Below are positions 29,495-39,787 of a DNA stretch of 64,000 bases, one piece after another. A program made the translations under genes and the position numbers. A model generated the notes under the pieces. The model was not told the DNA's origin. It saw only the letters and a program-made list of their open reading frames with translations, and did not search any database. Position 1 is the first letter of the stretch; every line of letters starts with the position of its first letter. Source of the DNA: Gammaproteobacteria bacterium (lineage in GTDB: Bacteria; Pseudomonadota; Gammaproteobacteria; SZUA-229); the NCBI GenBank assembly GCA_029882355.1, contig JAOUKV010000001.1:124001-188000 (forward strand), written 5' to 3'.

Positions 29495-30148
29495 TTATCT
29501 ACCCGGCTCATCGCCCCAGAGGTATTTGTGCAACTGAACCTGCATTCTGACTGGCAAATGATCACGCAATATCCAGTCAGCCAGATCACGCTCTTTTAGA
29601 ACCTGATGGCTAACTGAAAATAAAATTTCACAACGCTCTGCCAGATTATATTTTTTTAACATCGAACATGACCATTGATAATCCTGCTCATCACAAATCA
29701 CAAATTTAACCTGATCTTTAGCATCAAGATGGTCAATATTTGCATATAGATTTTTCTCCACCTCACCTGATGCCGGTGTTTTCAAATCCATCACCTTAAC
29801 GACTCTTGGATCCACCTCAGCGACGCTAATGGCACCACTGGTTTCCAGTGAGACCTCATAGCCCTGATCACAGAGTTTTTCCAACAGATCGTTACAATGC
29901 TTCTGAGCCAGTGGCTCACCACCTGTGACGGTGACGTATTTTGCCTTAAACCCTGCCACTGTCTCAAGAATCTCATCCAGACCCAGCCAATCACCGCCAG
30001 TAAAGGCATATTCAGTATCACAATAATTACATCGCAGTGGGCAACCTGTCAGGCGGATAAACACCGTCGGCAAACCAACGGTTCGCGATTCACCCTGTAG
30101 GGAATAGAATATTTCAAATATTCGTAGCTGATCTGGATGAACTGCCAC
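29495..30148 (-). CDS. queE: 7-carboxy-7-deazaguanine synthase QueE (radical SAM)
   Basis: 217 residues. The radical-SAM cluster site is C36-x3-C40-x2-C43 ([14 protein letters not shown]). The N-terminal SLQGE and the VTGGEPLAQ segment are typical of QueE. It contracts 6-carboxytetrahydropterin to 7-carboxy-7-deazaguanine. It sits between cpoB (3 bp upstream) and queC (5 bp downstream), in the conserved tol-pal-cpoB-queE-queC operon. Confidence 0.96.
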   Translation of the reverse strand: MAVHPDQLRIFEIFYSLQGESRTVGLPTVFIRLTGCPLRCNYCDTEYAFTGGDWLGLDEILETVAGFKAKYVTVTGGEPLAQKHCNDLLEKLCDQGYEVSLETSGAISVAEVDPRVVKVMDLKTPASGEVEKNLYANIDHLDAKDQVKFVICDEQDYQWSCSMLKKYNLAERCEILFSVSHQVLKERDLADWILRDHLPVRMQVQLHKYLWGDEPGR

Positions 30149-30151
30149 GAA

Positions 30152-30946
30152 TTAATGACCTTCGCGTGTAATACGCTCCAATCGTTCATTCGCTTTCTTA
30201 GCCAGATTGGTATTAGGAAACAATTTAATTATCTGTTGCAAACTTTCCCGTGCAGCAGTCCAATTCTTCATTTCATAATAAACATAAGCGATTTTTAGTC
30301 TCGCACCCTGTACCTTGCTGCTATCTGGATACTTTTCAATTAAACGCTGAAATTCACTCAAGGCCTGCTTGTATTGGCGATAGGCATAGTTCGCTTCACC
30401 CAACCAATACTGTGCATTATCTGCATATTGGCTATTGGAATGGCTTTCAAGAAAACTTCCAAATGCAACAATGGCTTGTTTGTAACGGCCTTCCTTCAAC
30501 AAAGCAAATGCCTTGTCATAGTCAGATTTTCCATTAGCGTCACTCGAAGGCGAAGCCGGTATCATGGTGGCATGATTGCCAGGTGTGCTCACGGGTGCCC
30601 TATTTGAACCAGGGGCAGGAACAGGTGCAGATATACCCAAAGCGGGTGCCGAGGTTTCAACCACATTGATACGCCTATCCATATCCGCATACAAACTACG
30701 CTGACGCTGCTTAATCGTACTTAATTCGTAACCCTGCTGATCCAGCTGCTCACGAAGCACCGCTATTTCCTCCTGCAAAGCCTCAATCTGTTGAGACTGC
30801 TGCATCAACATCTCAGACCCCACCATGCGTTCCACACGTTCAAGACGTTGTTTTACACTCATCATAGATATCACATCTTTTTCTGCCGCAATAGCCGATG
30901 AGACCGTGAAAAAAAAGATCGAAAAAACAATAAAACGCTTAAACAT
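30152..30946 (-). CDS. cpoB: Cell division coordinator CpoB (YbgF)
   Basis: 264 residues: signal peptide (1-20, AIAAE), an N-terminal coiled coil (about 28-90, MQQSQQIEALQEEIAVLREQ) that trimerises, a Pro/Ala/Ser linker (about 100-135), and C-terminal TPR repeats (about 140-260) with the Tol-Pal system protein YbgF signature (SDYDKAFALLKEGRY). CpoB links peptidoglycan synthesis (PBP1B-LpoB) to outer-membrane constriction by Tol-Pal. It lies 35 bp after pal. Confidence 0.94.
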   Translation of the reverse strand: MFKRFIVFSIFFFTVSSAIAAEKDVISMMSVKQRLERVERMVGSEMLMQQSQQIEALQEEIAVLREQLDQQGYELSTIKQRQRSLYADMDRRINVVETSAPALGISAPVPAPGSNRAPVSTPGNHATMIPASPSSDANGKSDYDKAFALLKEGRYKQAIVAFGSFLESHSNSQYADNAQYWLGEANYAYRQYKQALSEFQRLIEKYPDSSKVQGARLKIAYVYYEMKNWTAARESLQQIIKLFPNTNLAKKANERLERITREGH

Positions 30947-30981
30947 AGTTCACCTGGTTGATTATTTCTTAACAGAACAGC

Positions 30982-31512
30982 TTATTGATAAACAAGCTCA
31001 GCTCGACGATTCAAATGCCATGAATCTTCATCATGCCCCAAACTGGCAGGCTTTTCTTCACCATAGCTAATCGTAGTGATTTGATCGCTTGAAGCCCCCT
31101 GGAACATCAATAAACGCTCAACCGATTGTGCACGGCGATCGGCCAAAGCCACATTGTATTCGCGTGTTCCCCTTTCGTCGGTGTGACCCTCAAGTCTGAT
31201 TTTTGCACCAGGATTGGCAGATAAGTACTTACCATGATGTTTTACCAGTTCGACAAAATCTGAAGCCACCTTGCTACTGTCAAAATCAAAGTAAATAACA
31301 CGTCCTGCGAGCACACTGTTCGCATCATTGATTGCGCCAGCCTCATAGGAAGCAGATAAAGCCTGACCGGCACTGGCACCAGTACCATCAACCGAACCCA
31401 CCTGTGCGCCATTACGACCATCAGCCGCTGAATCATCACCATCAGGTTTTACATTCTCATCACAAGCGACCAAAGCCATGGCCATTAATAAAATCAGTAA
31501 ATAATTTTTCAT
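30982..31512 (-). CDS. pal: Peptidoglycan-associated lipoprotein Pal
   Basis: 176 residues. A lipoprotein signal ends in LVAC with Cys17 as the lipidated residue. A flexible Gly/Ala/Asp-rich linker (about 18-65) follows, then the OmpA-like peptidoglycan-binding domain (about 70-176) with GHTDERGTREYNVALADRRA. It anchors the outer membrane to peptidoglycan and interacts with TolB and TolA during constriction. Confidence 0.96.
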   Translation of the reverse strand: MKNYLLILLMAMALVACDENVKPDGDDSAADGRNGAQVGSVDGTGASAGQALSASYEAGAINDANSVLAGRVIYFDFDSSKVASDFVELVKHHGKYLSANPGAKIRLEGHTDERGTREYNVALADRRAQSVERLLMFQGASSDQITTISYGEEKPASLGHDEDSWHLNRRAELVYQ

Positions 31513-31561
31513 CTTTCTCTCCTGTTATCGATCTAATTTATTTATTATTCAGTCTAACTGG

Positions 31562-32857
31562 TTATTTTCTCACTGAAGACCATGCCGGCTCTCTAACTTC
31601 ACCGTCAGACAGAACCAAACGCTGTTTATGCCTGCCATCTGTTGATACCGCCGCCAACACCGGACGCCCCTGATACTGTGACGCGTAAAGAATCATACTA
31701 CCATTTGGCGAGAATTCAGGCGACTCATCCAACGGGCCATCAGTGACTAACTGCACCAAATTTGTCTCCAGATACAATACAGCGACTCTAAAAACATTAT
31801 TATCACCCTGCACAAAGCTGATGGTTTTTCCATCACGAGAGACACTAGCATTGGCATTGTAACCACCCTCAAAGGTCAAACGCCTGGGCTTAGCTCCCGC
31901 TTCTACCGAAATCCGATACAACTGGGGTTTACCACTACGACTGGAGGTAAATATCAGCGATTCGCCATCCGGCATCCACACTGCTTCTGTATCAATAGAC
32001 CAGTGCCTGGTGATTCGCGTCAGCCGCTTGTTGAGTAAATCCAAAATATATATATCTGGATTGCCGTCCTTCGACAAAGTGACAGCTAGTCGAGTTCCAT
32101 CTGGTGACCATGCTGGCGCACCATTAATACCCTTAAATTTTGATATCAGCCGACGTTTTGCCGTGTGAATATCATGAACAAATATTTCCGCTACGCCGTG
32201 CTCAAAAGAGACATAGGCCAACTGCATGCCATCAGGCGACCAGACTGGTGACATAATCGGTTCATTTGAAGTGAGTAGGTTTTGTGAATTAAACCCATCA
32301 GTATCCGCTGTCTGCAACAAATACTTCACCGCCATACCCGGTTTCTGTTTAGACGAGACGTAAGCAACACGAGCATCAAAAGCCCCAGATAACCCCGTTA
32401 GGCTCTTGATGATGTGATCACTAATCTTATGCGCAACCGATCTTAAAGATTTTTTTGTAGCAGCAAAACTATAACCCAGCAATTGCTCACCCTTTAGCAC
32501 ATCAAACAAACGAAAATACACCTGATATTGATCTTCGGATTCCTGCTTGATACCACCGATAATCAAATGGTCAACCCCTGTCATTCGCCAAGAAGGAAAA
32601 TGCACATCTTCGGGTTTCTGCGGGTAAGCAATCATATCTTTTGATGCTAAAGGTGAAAACTTTCCGCTACGCGCCAAATCCGATGTCACGATCGCAGACA
32701 CATCAGCATCGCCAAACTTAACACCGCCCGGCCACTGAAACGGCACCACCGCGATAGGCAAAGAACCTTCAACACCTTCCGTTATCTCGATATTAAGCAC
32801 GGCATGCGATAGCGAGTAAAAAAAGAATAATATCAACCCAGAAATAAAACTTTTCAT
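31562..32857 (-). CDS. tolB: Tol-Pal system protein TolB
   Basis: 431 residues: signal peptide (1-19), an N-terminal alpha/beta domain (about 22-160) and a six-bladed beta-propeller with repeated TolB-type motifs (PVWSPDGMQLAYVS, PAWSPDGTRLAV, AVWMPDGESLIF, PEFSPNGSMILY). It is periplasmic and binds Pal and TolA. It lies 49 bp upstream of pal. Confidence 0.96.
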   Translation of the reverse strand: MKSFISGLILFFFYSLSHAVLNIEITEGVEGSLPIAVVPFQWPGGVKFGDADVSAIVTSDLARSGKFSPLASKDMIAYPQKPEDVHFPSWRMTGVDHLIIGGIKQESEDQYQVYFRLFDVLKGEQLLGYSFAATKKSLRSVAHKISDHIIKSLTGLSGAFDARVAYVSSKQKPGMAVKYLLQTADTDGFNSQNLLTSNEPIMSPVWSPDGMQLAYVSFEHGVAEIFVHDIHTAKRRLISKFKGINGAPAWSPDGTRLAVTLSKDGNPDIYILDLLNKRLTRITRHWSIDTEAVWMPDGESLIFTSSRSGKPQLYRISVEAGAKPRRLTFEGGYNANASVSRDGKTISFVQGDNNVFRVAVLYLETNLVQLVTDGPLDESPEFSPNGSMILYASQYQGRPVLAAVSTDGRHKQRLVLSDGEVREPAWSSVRK

Positions 32858-32900
32858 AAATTCATAACCTTAAAATTCATAACAGAGCAATCACTACAAA

Positions 32901-33719
32901 TTAACTACGCGGCTTGAACGTAAAATGAATTTCACGATCAAAGACCTCGGGCTTTGGCGGTGGCGGCAACGGCGAAGCTTTTCTTACCGCGCGCTCTATA
33001 GAACGTTGAAAAGCCAAATCATTCGCACATTTTTTTAAACTCACATCAATCACATCACCTAAAGATGTTTGCGTCACAATTACTTCACAGGACATGCTTG
33101 AGGTAGAAGTAGTAGGACGAAGCCAGTTACGTTCAACTTTCTGTTCAATTAACCTGACATACTGTGAGCGCAAAGACTGTAATTTGGCATTATCTTCTTT
33201 TGCCTGACGAGCTTCTGCTTCCAGACGCTCCTCCTCTGCCAACTTACGCTGCAACTCTTCTGCCTCAGCTTTACGCCTGTTATCATCTTCTAACTGACGC
33301 CTGGCCTCAAGCTCTTCCTTTTGTTTTTTATCTGCCGCCGCTTTTTTATTTTCTTCCTGAATACGTTTTTTTTCAGCCAGTTGTTTTTTCTCAGCAACTT
33401 GCTTCTTCTTAAGATCTGCCAAACGTTTTTTCTCATCAGCCAGCTGCTTTTTCGCCTTTTCTGCCTGAGCGATTTTTTTCTTTTTCTTGTTATCTTCAGC
33501 CAGTTTCAATTTTCTGGCTTCGGCCTCAATTTTAGCGCCATCGACAACAACTGCCTGCACTGTTTTTTTATTCGAACTAGCAGGTTTATGTACTTCACTA
33601 CTGGTCAAATTAACGCCCAGCAATATAATTAAGACAAAATGCAAAGCTAACGCTGCCAATAAAACAATCGGCTTTTTCTTAACATCGTTAAACAGACCTG
33701 ATGAAGTCATTATTTTCAT
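32901..33719 (-). CDS. tolA: Cell envelope integrity protein TolA
   Basis: 272 residues: an N-terminal cytoplasmic stub and membrane helix (about 17-38), a long Lys/Ala/Glu/Gln-rich helical domain (about 55-190) spanning the periplasm, and a C-terminal TonB-like domain (about 190-272) ending in REIHFTFKPRS with two Cys (SCEVIV and KKCAND). It transmits proton-motive-force energy from TolQR to Pal and TolB. The KKK stretches are AT-rich and repetitive in DNA. Confidence 0.94.
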   Translation of the reverse strand: MKIMTSSGLFNDVKKKPIVLLAALALHFVLIILLGVNLTSSEVHKPASSNKKTVQAVVVDGAKIEAEARKLKLAEDNKKKKKIAQAEKAKKQLADEKKRLADLKKKQVAEKKQLAEKKRIQEENKKAAADKKQKEELEARRQLEDDNRRKAEAEELQRKLAEEERLEAEARQAKEDNAKLQSLRSQYVRLIEQKVERNWLRPTTSTSSMSCEVIVTQTSLGDVIDVSLKKCANDLAFQRSIERAVRKASPLPPPPKPEVFDREIHFTFKPRS

Positions 33720-33725
33720 GGTGAT

Positions 33726-34148
33726 CTAATTTTCCGGCTGATCCGTCATCAAGCCCACTTTTTCCACACCCGCAGTTTGTAATAACACCATAGCGTTAGT
33801 GATACTGCCATAATTTACGTTTTTATCACCACGAACTAGTACCGGTGTTTCAGGCTGATACTTAAGCACTGCGGCAACACGGTGCACCAGAACTTCTTCA
33901 CTAACAGGATCTTTAACATGCTCACCCACATTCAAATAATACTCACCCGTCTTGCTCACCGACAACACAACAGGCTCACGTTGCTCAGGTGGCAAAGGAT
34001 TGGCATTAGCCTGCGGCAAATCAATCTCGACACCCTGCTGCAACAAAGGTGCGGTAATCATAAAAATAATCAACAGAACTAACATTACATCAATGTATGG
34101 CACAACATTGATTTCAGAAACAGCTCTACGTTTACGGTGAGGAGGCAT
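33726..34148 (-). CDS. tolR: Tol-Pal system protein TolR (ExbD family)
   Basis: 140 residues. A single membrane helix (about 18-38) contains the proton-relay Asp in YIDVMLVLLIIFMITAP. A periplasmic domain with PVLVRGDKNVNYGSITNAM follows. It works with TolQ as the proton-driven motor. The ATG lies 5 bp after tolQ. Confidence 0.96.
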   Translation of the reverse strand: MPPHRKRRAVSEINVVPYIDVMLVLLIIFMITAPLLQQGVEIDLPQANANPLPPEQREPVVLSVSKTGEYYLNVGEHVKDPVSEEVLVHRVAAVLKYQPETPVLVRGDKNVNYGSITNAMVLLQTAGVEKVGLMTDQPEN

Positions 34149-34153
34149 GCGTT

Positions 34154-34873
34154 TTAAATCTTAGTTTCAGGGACTGAAGCTGTATCAGCTTGTTTATTTT
34201 CTTCACTCGACAACGACTGACTTTGACGTTGTAAAATAGTGGCAAATTCTTCCGCAAAATTCTCATAAGAAATAGCCAATCGATCAACGCGTTCCGCGTA
34301 CCGATTGTAAGCTATCACTGCTGGAATCGCTGCAAACAAACCCATGGCAGTAGCAATCAAAGCCTCAGCGATACCCGGTGCGACCATCGCTAAACTTGCT
34401 TGTTGCACAGAACCCAGAGCAATAAACGAACGCATAATACCCCACACCGTACCAAACAAACCAATGTAAGGACTAATTGAACCGATGGTCGCCAGTAATG
34501 ACAAATGCGCATCCAGTCGTTCTTCTTCTCGCGCCAACGCGACTTTCATACTACGTTGCACACCGGACAGCATTATTTCCGAATTATTCGCTGTATGTTT
34601 ACGTGCACGAATAAATTCTGTAAACCCCGCCACAAAAATCCGCGCCAGCCCACATTCATCATCTGCATTCTTTTTAACACGTGCGTACAAATCAGCCAAA
34701 TTAATACCCGACCAAAACTGATCTTCAAAACGCATGGCATTTTCGCGAGCATTCTTCAGCACATCATATTTAAGATAAATAATGACCCAGGATAAAACCG
34801 AAGCACTTAGTAAAATAAGCATGACCAGTTGTACGGTAAAACTTGCCCGCGCAACCAGACTTAATAAAGACAT
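34154..34873 (-). CDS. tolQ: Tol-Pal system protein TolQ (MotA/TolQ/ExbB family)
   Basis: 239 residues from the ATG at 34873, chosen because GGAAG lies 6 bases upstream; a GTG at 34885 is in frame but weaker. Three membrane helices (about 12-32, 130-155 and 165-190). The second and third carry the family motif (LFGTVWGIMRSFIALG and GIAEALIATAMGLFAAIPAVIAYN). It is the proton channel of the Tol motor. The start lies 1 bp past the ybgC stop. Confidence 0.95.
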   Translation of the reverse strand: MSLLSLVARASFTVQLVMLILLSASVLSWVIIYLKYDVLKNARENAMRFEDQFWSGINLADLYARVKKNADDECGLARIFVAGFTEFIRARKHTANNSEIMLSGVQRSMKVALAREEERLDAHLSLLATIGSISPYIGLFGTVWGIMRSFIALGSVQQASLAMVAPGIAEALIATAMGLFAAIPAVIAYNRYAERVDRLAISYENFAEEFATILQRQSQSLSSEENKQADTASVPETKI

Positions 34874-34874
34874 A

Positions 34875-35315
34875 TCAGCTTCCACTGACTACCCCCTGTT
34901 TAATTTTTGACCACATTGTTTTTGGTATCACCATAGGTGTAAATTTCTCAGCGTTAATACAAGCCACTTTTATTTCAGCTTCACAAAGCAGTGTTTCATC
35001 GGATGCGCGCAGCACTGATTGTGTGAAATCAAAACTAGCACGACCACAATGACTTATTTCTGTTTTCACTATTAACTCATCATTAAATACGGCGGGCTTT
35101 TTATATTGTACCGATAAACTATGCACTGCAAAAATAACACCTGGCTCTTTAATCAACTGATCTTGCTCGAAACCAAAACTACGCAACATTTCAGTTCGTG
35201 CACGCTCCATGAATTTAAGATAATTGGCGTAATAAACCACACCGCCTGAATCTGTATCCTCATAGTAGACACGTACTGGCCACAAAAATTCATTTTCTAA
35301 GATAGTCACAAACAC
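34875..35315 (-). CDS. ybgC: Acyl-CoA thioesterase YbgC
   Basis: 146 residues of the hot-dog fold 4-hydroxybenzoyl-CoA thioesterase type. The catalytic motif YYEDTDSGGVVYYANYLKFMERARTE has the nucleophilic Asp in EDTDSGGVVYYANY. Both candidate starts are GTG (35315 and 35309), and no ATG occurs before the domain. YbgC hydrolyses acyl-CoA or acyl-ACP and is encoded with Tol-Pal across proteobacteria. It is placed between ruvB and tolQ as usual. Confidence 0.93.
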   Translation of the reverse strand: MFVTILENEFLWPVRVYYEDTDSGGVVYYANYLKFMERARTEMLRSFGFEQDQLIKEPGVIFAVHSLSVQYKKPAVFNDELIVKTEISHCGRASFDFTQSVLRASDETLLCEAEIKVACINAEKFTPMVIPKTMWSKIKQGVVSGS

Positions 35316-35338
35316 AAATCCGTATATTATATTTATTA

Positions 35339-36403
35339 TTAATTATTTTTAATGACCGAATCACATTCTGATAATTCAAGCGTTGCCTGAGTCAGTTGTT
35401 CATTCACCGGTTGCTTGAGTCCAAAATGACGATAGACACTTGGTGTTGCTACCCGACCACGCGGTGTACGCATCAGATAACCCTGCTGAATCAGGTATGG
35501 CTCAATTACATCTTCAATGGTATCGCGTTCTTCACCAATCGCCGCTGCCAGATTTTCCACACCGACCGGGCCACCATTGAATTTATCAATAATTGCTCGT
35601 AATAAACGGGAATCCATCACATCAAAACCCACCGGATCAACATTCAGCAATTTAAGCGCTTTCGATGAGACATCGACGGTGATTTTACCATCGGCCTTGA
35701 CCTGCGCGTAATCACGTACTCGGCGCAATAAACGATTAGCAATACGTGGTGTACCACGAGCACGGCGTGCAATCTCAGTGGCACCTTCGATATCCATTTC
35801 GACATTTAAAATATTGGCGGTACGCTGAACGATATGGGTTAAGTCTGGTACTGAATAAAAATCCAGGCGCAGAACAATTCCAAAACGATCACGCAGTGGC
35901 GAAGTTAACGAACCCGCTCTGGTAGTAGCTCCAACTAAAGTAAACGGCGGCAAATCTAATTTAATCGAGCGTGCAGCCGGGCCTTCACCAATCATAATAT
36001 CCAGCTGATGATCTTCCATCGCGGGATACAAAATTTCTTCGACTACTGGGCTGAGACGATGAATCTCATCAATAAATAACACATCGTGTGGTTCGAGATT
36101 AGTCAGCAGCGCAGCCAGATCACCGGGGCGTTCCAGCACAGGTCCCGAAGTAGAATGCAGCGTTGCATTCATTTCATTAGCAACGATATGCGCCAAAGTT
36201 GTTTTACCCAGACCTGGAGGTCCAAAAAATAATAAATGATCCAGCGCTTCACTACGGCCTTTAGCCGCCGGAATAAAAATTTCTAGTTGTTCAGTGACAG
36301 CTGGCTGACCGCGATAGTCCTTAAGTAATTGCGGCCTGATCGCACGGTCAATCGAAACTTCCTCATCAGATTGCTCAGCAGTAATGATACGTTCTTGTGT
36401 CAT
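35339..36403 (-). CDS. ruvB: Holliday junction branch migration helicase RuvB
   Basis: 354 residues. AAA+ domain with Walker [13 protein letters not shown] (about 64-75), Walker [10 protein letters not shown], sensor 1 GATTRAGSL and the winged-helix DNA-binding domain (about 260-335, with [15 protein letters not shown]). It pumps DNA through the RuvA-bound junction. Its ATG overlaps the ruvA stop by 4 bp. Confidence 0.97.
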   Translation of the reverse strand: MTQERIITAEQSDEEVSIDRAIRPQLLKDYRGQPAVTEQLEIFIPAAKGRSEALDHLLFFGPPGLGKTTLAHIVANEMNATLHSTSGPVLERPGDLAALLTNLEPHDVLFIDEIHRLSPVVEEILYPAMEDHQLDIMIGEGPAARSIKLDLPPFTLVGATTRAGSLTSPLRDRFGIVLRLDFYSVPDLTHIVQRTANILNVEMDIEGATEIARRARGTPRIANRLLRRVRDYAQVKADGKITVDVSSKALKLLNVDPVGFDVMDSRLLRAIIDKFNGGPVGVENLAAAIGEERDTIEDVIEPYLIQQGYLMRTPRGRVATPSVYRHFGLKQPVNEQLTQATLELSECDSVIKNN

Positions 36404-37011
36404 TTTTTCACCATGCTCTGTAGTGCCGCTTTAATAATTTCTTCGGTGGTCAAACCTTCAGTAGAAACAAGGCGAACCATTTGACTCGCCTCCTGTGCTT
36501 TATATCCTAGCGAAGTCAGGGCACTGACCGCATCACTGATCGGATTCGAGTCTACTTTCAAACCAGCAACACTGCCGCTACCGGGTAATATCGCGGTTGC
36601 ATTCCTGGCTAATCGATCACGTAACTCCACGATCAAACGCTCAGCGGTTTTTTTACCAACACCGGGCAAAGCGGTTAAAGATTTAGCATCGCTCTCCATC
36701 ACGCAACGAGTAAATTCTTCTGCACTGACACCGGAGAGAATGGTTAAGGCCAATTTCGGGCCGACACCATTAATTTTGATTAGGTCTCTAAATAACTGAC
36801 GTTCAGACAGACTATAAAACGCGTACAGTAATTGCGCATCCTCACGTACCACCATATGAATATGTAAGGTGACTGATTCACCCATCGCAGGCAATTGGTA
36901 AAAAGTCGACATCGGCGCTTCCAGTTCGTAACCTACCCCCTGTACATCAACCAATAATTGCGGTGGTTGCTTTTCCAGTAAAAGCCCACTCAATCGACCA
37001 ATCATAGCCAA
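36400..37011 (-). CDS. ruvA: Holliday junction branch migration protein RuvA
   Basis: 203 residues. OB-fold domain I (1-64), tandem helix-hairpin-helix domain II with [19 protein letters not shown] and [13 protein letters not shown], and RuvB-binding domain III (about 155-203, [16 protein letters not shown]). It binds the four-way junction as a tetramer. The start overlaps the ruvC stop by 10 bp. Confidence 0.97.
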   Translation of the reverse strand: MAMIGRLSGLLLEKQPPQLLVDVQGVGYELEAPMSTFYQLPAMGESVTLHIHMVVREDAQLLYAFYSLSERQLFRDLIKINGVGPKLALTILSGVSAEEFTRCVMESDAKSLTALPGVGKKTAERLIVELRDRLARNATAILPGSGSVAGLKVDSNPISDAVSALTSLGYKAQEASQMVRLVSTEGLTTEEIIKAALQSMVKK

Positions 37012-37526
37012 CGTCCTCGACGTGAACCGCGAACCACGCCCACTGACTTAACGTGCGCATGATTGGCGTGGCACATAGCTATCGCCAGGCCATCCGCTTC
37101 ATCGCTTTGTAATGTTTGTTCCAGACCTAATAATTTCTGCATCATTATTTGTATTTGTTGTTTGCTCGCCGCGCCCGTACCGACCACAGCTTTCTTGATA
37201 ACACGTGCGGCATATTCATCGACACTCAGATCAGCCTGCACACCAGCGCAAATCGCCGCGCCCCGTGCCTGCCCCAGCTTGAGCGCAGAATCTGCATTAC
37301 GACTCATGAACACCTGTTCAATCGCCATCGAATCCGGCTGCCACTTTTCAATCACTGCGGCCACTTCCCGAAAAATAATACCCAGCTTCTCCGGCAAAGC
37401 ATCTGCCTTTATAGTGATAAACCCACTGGCCACATAATTATGACGAAAACCATCGGTGTCGAGAATGCCGTAGCCCGTGATGCGAGAGCCTGGATCGATA
37501 CCGATGATGCGTATTTTTGTTTTCAA
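37002..37526 (-). CDS. ruvC: Crossover junction endodeoxyribonuclease RuvC
   Basis: 174 residues. The RNase H-like core has catalytic acidic residues in IIGIDPGSRITGYG (first Asp), AIEQVFM (Glu) and EADGLAIAMCHAN (Asp). It resolves Holliday junctions. It is the first gene of ruvCAB; yebC, often next to it, is absent here, and a lipase-like hydrolase gene lies upstream instead. Confidence 0.96.
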   Translation of the reverse strand: MKTKIRIIGIDPGSRITGYGILDTDGFRHNYVASGFITIKADALPEKLGIIFREVAAVIEKWQPDSMAIEQVFMSRNADSALKLGQARGAAICAGVQADLSVDEYAARVIKKAVVGTGAASKQQIQIMMQKLLGLEQTLQSDEADGLAIAMCHANHAHVKSVGVVRGSRRGRWL

Positions 37527-37660
37527 AGCTCTACCACTATTTTTTCCACGCTGTCATTGGTGAACACTTCATTATGAATACAGCTAGCAAAGTCTAACAT
37601 TGGCCGTATCATTGATGAATAAAAAGAATCTTTACTGACCACGCATTCGATGGCGGTGGC

Positions 37661-38437
37661 TCAAGCCGCACTGGAATCAGGAATCGCGGTCAACGTATCT
37701 TCATCAAATTTGCCCGTACGCAGGAAAATTATTACTTGATCAGCAACCTCCGCTGAAAACAATATCCCCATATGACTTACTGGCATAAGAACACAATCCG
37801 AAGCACCTTTAAGCTGGGTTTCTTCAACAGATACCGAACCATCGTGTGGCAAATCCAGGCCACCGACAAACAAGCCCACGCCCAGAGGAAACGAACCTGA
37901 AATAGTACCGATATCCCGCCAGCCCCTCCATTCAGGCACACCACCGCCCAGCCCCTGCTCTATACTTTGTCCCAGTGCCCAGCGCGTAAAAGATGTGTGA
38001 TTCAGCCGTTTTGCCACAGCACTACCGTTAACCGGGCTTGCCAACAAGACAATACGGCCTTTTTTAGTGAATGGAAATTGATCAAATAAATGCATCAAAA
38101 CGATGCCGCCGAGACTGTGACCAACAAAATGCACGACAGGGGCATCAATGGTTTCGGAAAATTCATGTAGACGAGCCGCCGTTTCAGCCAGTGAGCTACC
38201 CCAGACATGGTATTTAAAGACATGGCACTCGTAACCAGCACGCGTCAATTTTTGGCGTAAACGCCAAAACTCGATGCCATTCATCCAGATACCATGTACT
38301 AAAACAACCGCTTCTCGCATAGAAGAGCAGTTTAGCGGAGAGTTGGGTTTATGGGGAAATTTATAGTCGGTTTTGCCCACCTGAATACCTTGTTTATTAC
38401 TTAGGCGGTTGATGGCAATCTGCTGAGGTGGAAACAT
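37661..38437 (-). CDS. Alpha/beta hydrolase, lipase/esterase type
   Basis: Up to 258 residues. The hydrolase fold begins at about residue 40 (REAVVLVHGIWMNG). The nucleophile elbow is FVGHSLGGIVLM, and a C-terminal His in PVSHMGILFS is the likely catalytic base. The first 39 residues are not conserved-looking, and an internal ATG at 38320 gives a 219-residue protein starting right at the domain; neither start has a clear ribosome site. There is no signal peptide. The fold resembles PGAP1/YheT-like lipases. The substrate is unknown. It is transcribed apart from ruvC and follows a terminator. Confidence 0.78.
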   Translation of the reverse strand: MFPPQQIAINRLSNKQGIQVGKTDYKFPHKPNSPLNCSSMREAVVLVHGIWMNGIEFWRLRQKLTRAGYECHVFKYHVWGSSLAETAARLHEFSETIDAPVVHFVGHSLGGIVLMHLFDQFPFTKKGRIVLLASPVNGSAVAKRLNHTSFTRWALGQSIEQGLGGGVPEWRGWRDIGTISGSFPLGVGLFVGGLDLPHDGSVSVEETQLKGASDCVLMPVSHMGILFSAEVADQVIIFLRTGKFDEDTLTAIPDSSAA

Positions 38438-38451
38438 GAAACACTGGCAAT

Positions 38452-38479
38452 AAAAAAGCAGCCCAAAGGCTGCTTTTTT
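38452..38479. terminator. Bidirectional intrinsic terminator after mrp
   Basis: Perfect stem AAAAAAGCAGCC/GGCTGCTTTTTT (38452-38463 with 38468-38479), loop CAAA. It lies 21 bp after the mrp stop on the minus strand, and ends that transcript before the hydrolase gene. Confidence 0.9.
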
Positions 38480-38500
38480 ATCAAACCAAAAACGGCTCTG

Positions 38501-39589
38501 TTAGTTGTTCTGAATAACGATATTCGGGAACTTGGCAGAAAAGTCTTTTGCCTTCAGTGAAAGCTTGGCCGCTGTACGACGTGCAATATCACGATAAATC
38601 TGGCTAGCCTGACTTTCGGGATCTCTTGCTACGCTTGGGTGACCACCATCAGCATTGATACGAATATCAATATCCAGCGGTAATGAACCCAGGAAGTCGA
38701 CGTTGTACTGTTCGCACATTTTCTCGCCACCGCCCTGACCAAAGATATGCTCAGCATTGCCACATTTAGAACAGATGTGAATGCTCATGTTTTCAACGAT
38801 ACCGAGCACAGGCACTTCAACCTTCTCGAACATCTTCAGACCTTTGCGTGCATCTAATAGAGCGATGTCCTGAGGTGTGGTTACAATCACTGAACCACTG
38901 ACGGGGACTTTTTGTGCCAGTGTCAGCTGTACATCACCGGTGCCTGGAGGCAGGTCGATGACTAAATAATCCAGGTTCTTCCATTGGGTATCACGCAGCA
39001 ACTGCTCCAGAGCCTGTGTCACCATCGGGCCACGCCAGATCATGGGGGTTTCTTCGTCGATCATGAAGCCAATCGACATTGCCTGTACACCGTGGCCACC
39101 CATGGGCTCAAGTGATTTACCGTCAATAGATTCAGGCTTACCTTCGATACCTAACATACGAGGAATACTGGGGCCGTAGATGTCGGCGTCCAGAATACCG
39201 ACTTTGGCACCTTCGACTTGCAGCGCCAGCGCCAGATTCACCGCAGTGGTGGATTTACCGACACCACCTTTACCAGAAGCCACCGCAATCACATTCTTGA
39301 TGCCTTCCAGTGGGTTCATGCCACCCTGTACGGTGTGGCTAACAATTTCTGAACGCACTTCGATTTCGGCGGATGAAACGCCATCAACGGCTTCGATTTT
39401 GCTTTTTAGCTCATTGGCCAGTTTGTCGATGTAACCGAAAGCAGGGAAACCCAGTACGATTTTTACGCTAACTGCATCGTCTTCGACTTTGATGTCTTTA
39501 ACTGCACCGGCTTTGACCAGATCCATTTCAAGATAAGGATCGATATATTGTTTGATTGCTGATTCAACTTGTTCCTGTGTCACACTCAT
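38501..39589 (-). CDS. mrp: Iron-sulfur cluster carrier protein Mrp/ApbC
   Basis: 362 residues from the ATG at 39589, with GGAG about 9 bases upstream; a GTG at 39622 is in frame but lacks support. The N-terminal MIP18/DUF59 domain (about 5-80) precedes the P-loop NTPase domain with the deviant Walker A GKGGVGKST. The cluster-binding motif CSKCGNAEHIFG gives CxxC. It delivers [4Fe-4S] clusters to target proteins. It is divergent from metG, the same arrangement as in E. coli. Confidence 0.93.
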   Translation of the reverse strand: MSVTQEQVESAIKQYIDPYLEMDLVKAGAVKDIKVEDDAVSVKIVLGFPAFGYIDKLANELKSKIEAVDGVSSAEIEVRSEIVSHTVQGGMNPLEGIKNVIAVASGKGGVGKSTTAVNLALALQVEGAKVGILDADIYGPSIPRMLGIEGKPESIDGKSLEPMGGHGVQAMSIGFMIDEETPMIWRGPMVTQALEQLLRDTQWKNLDYLVIDLPPGTGDVQLTLAQKVPVSGSVIVTTPQDIALLDARKGLKMFEKVEVPVLGIVENMSIHICSKCGNAEHIFGQGGGEKMCEQYNVDFLGSLPLDIDIRINADGGHPSVARDPESQASQIYRDIARRTAAKLSLKAKDFSAKFPNIVIQNN

Positions 39590-39787
39590 GCGTGTAATCT
39601 CCACAACATTAGATTTCGCCACAAAAAACGTAGCATATTAGAAGGAGGCGATATTCTACACCACTGAGGTTTTATTTTAACCCTACAATCGTCTTTGATA
39701 TCAGCTTTTTAGGTGCTCAAAACCGCCAGACATGGTAAGTTATGCGCCCCGTGTGGTGCAGCCACAGAACACCAAGAACAGAGAATA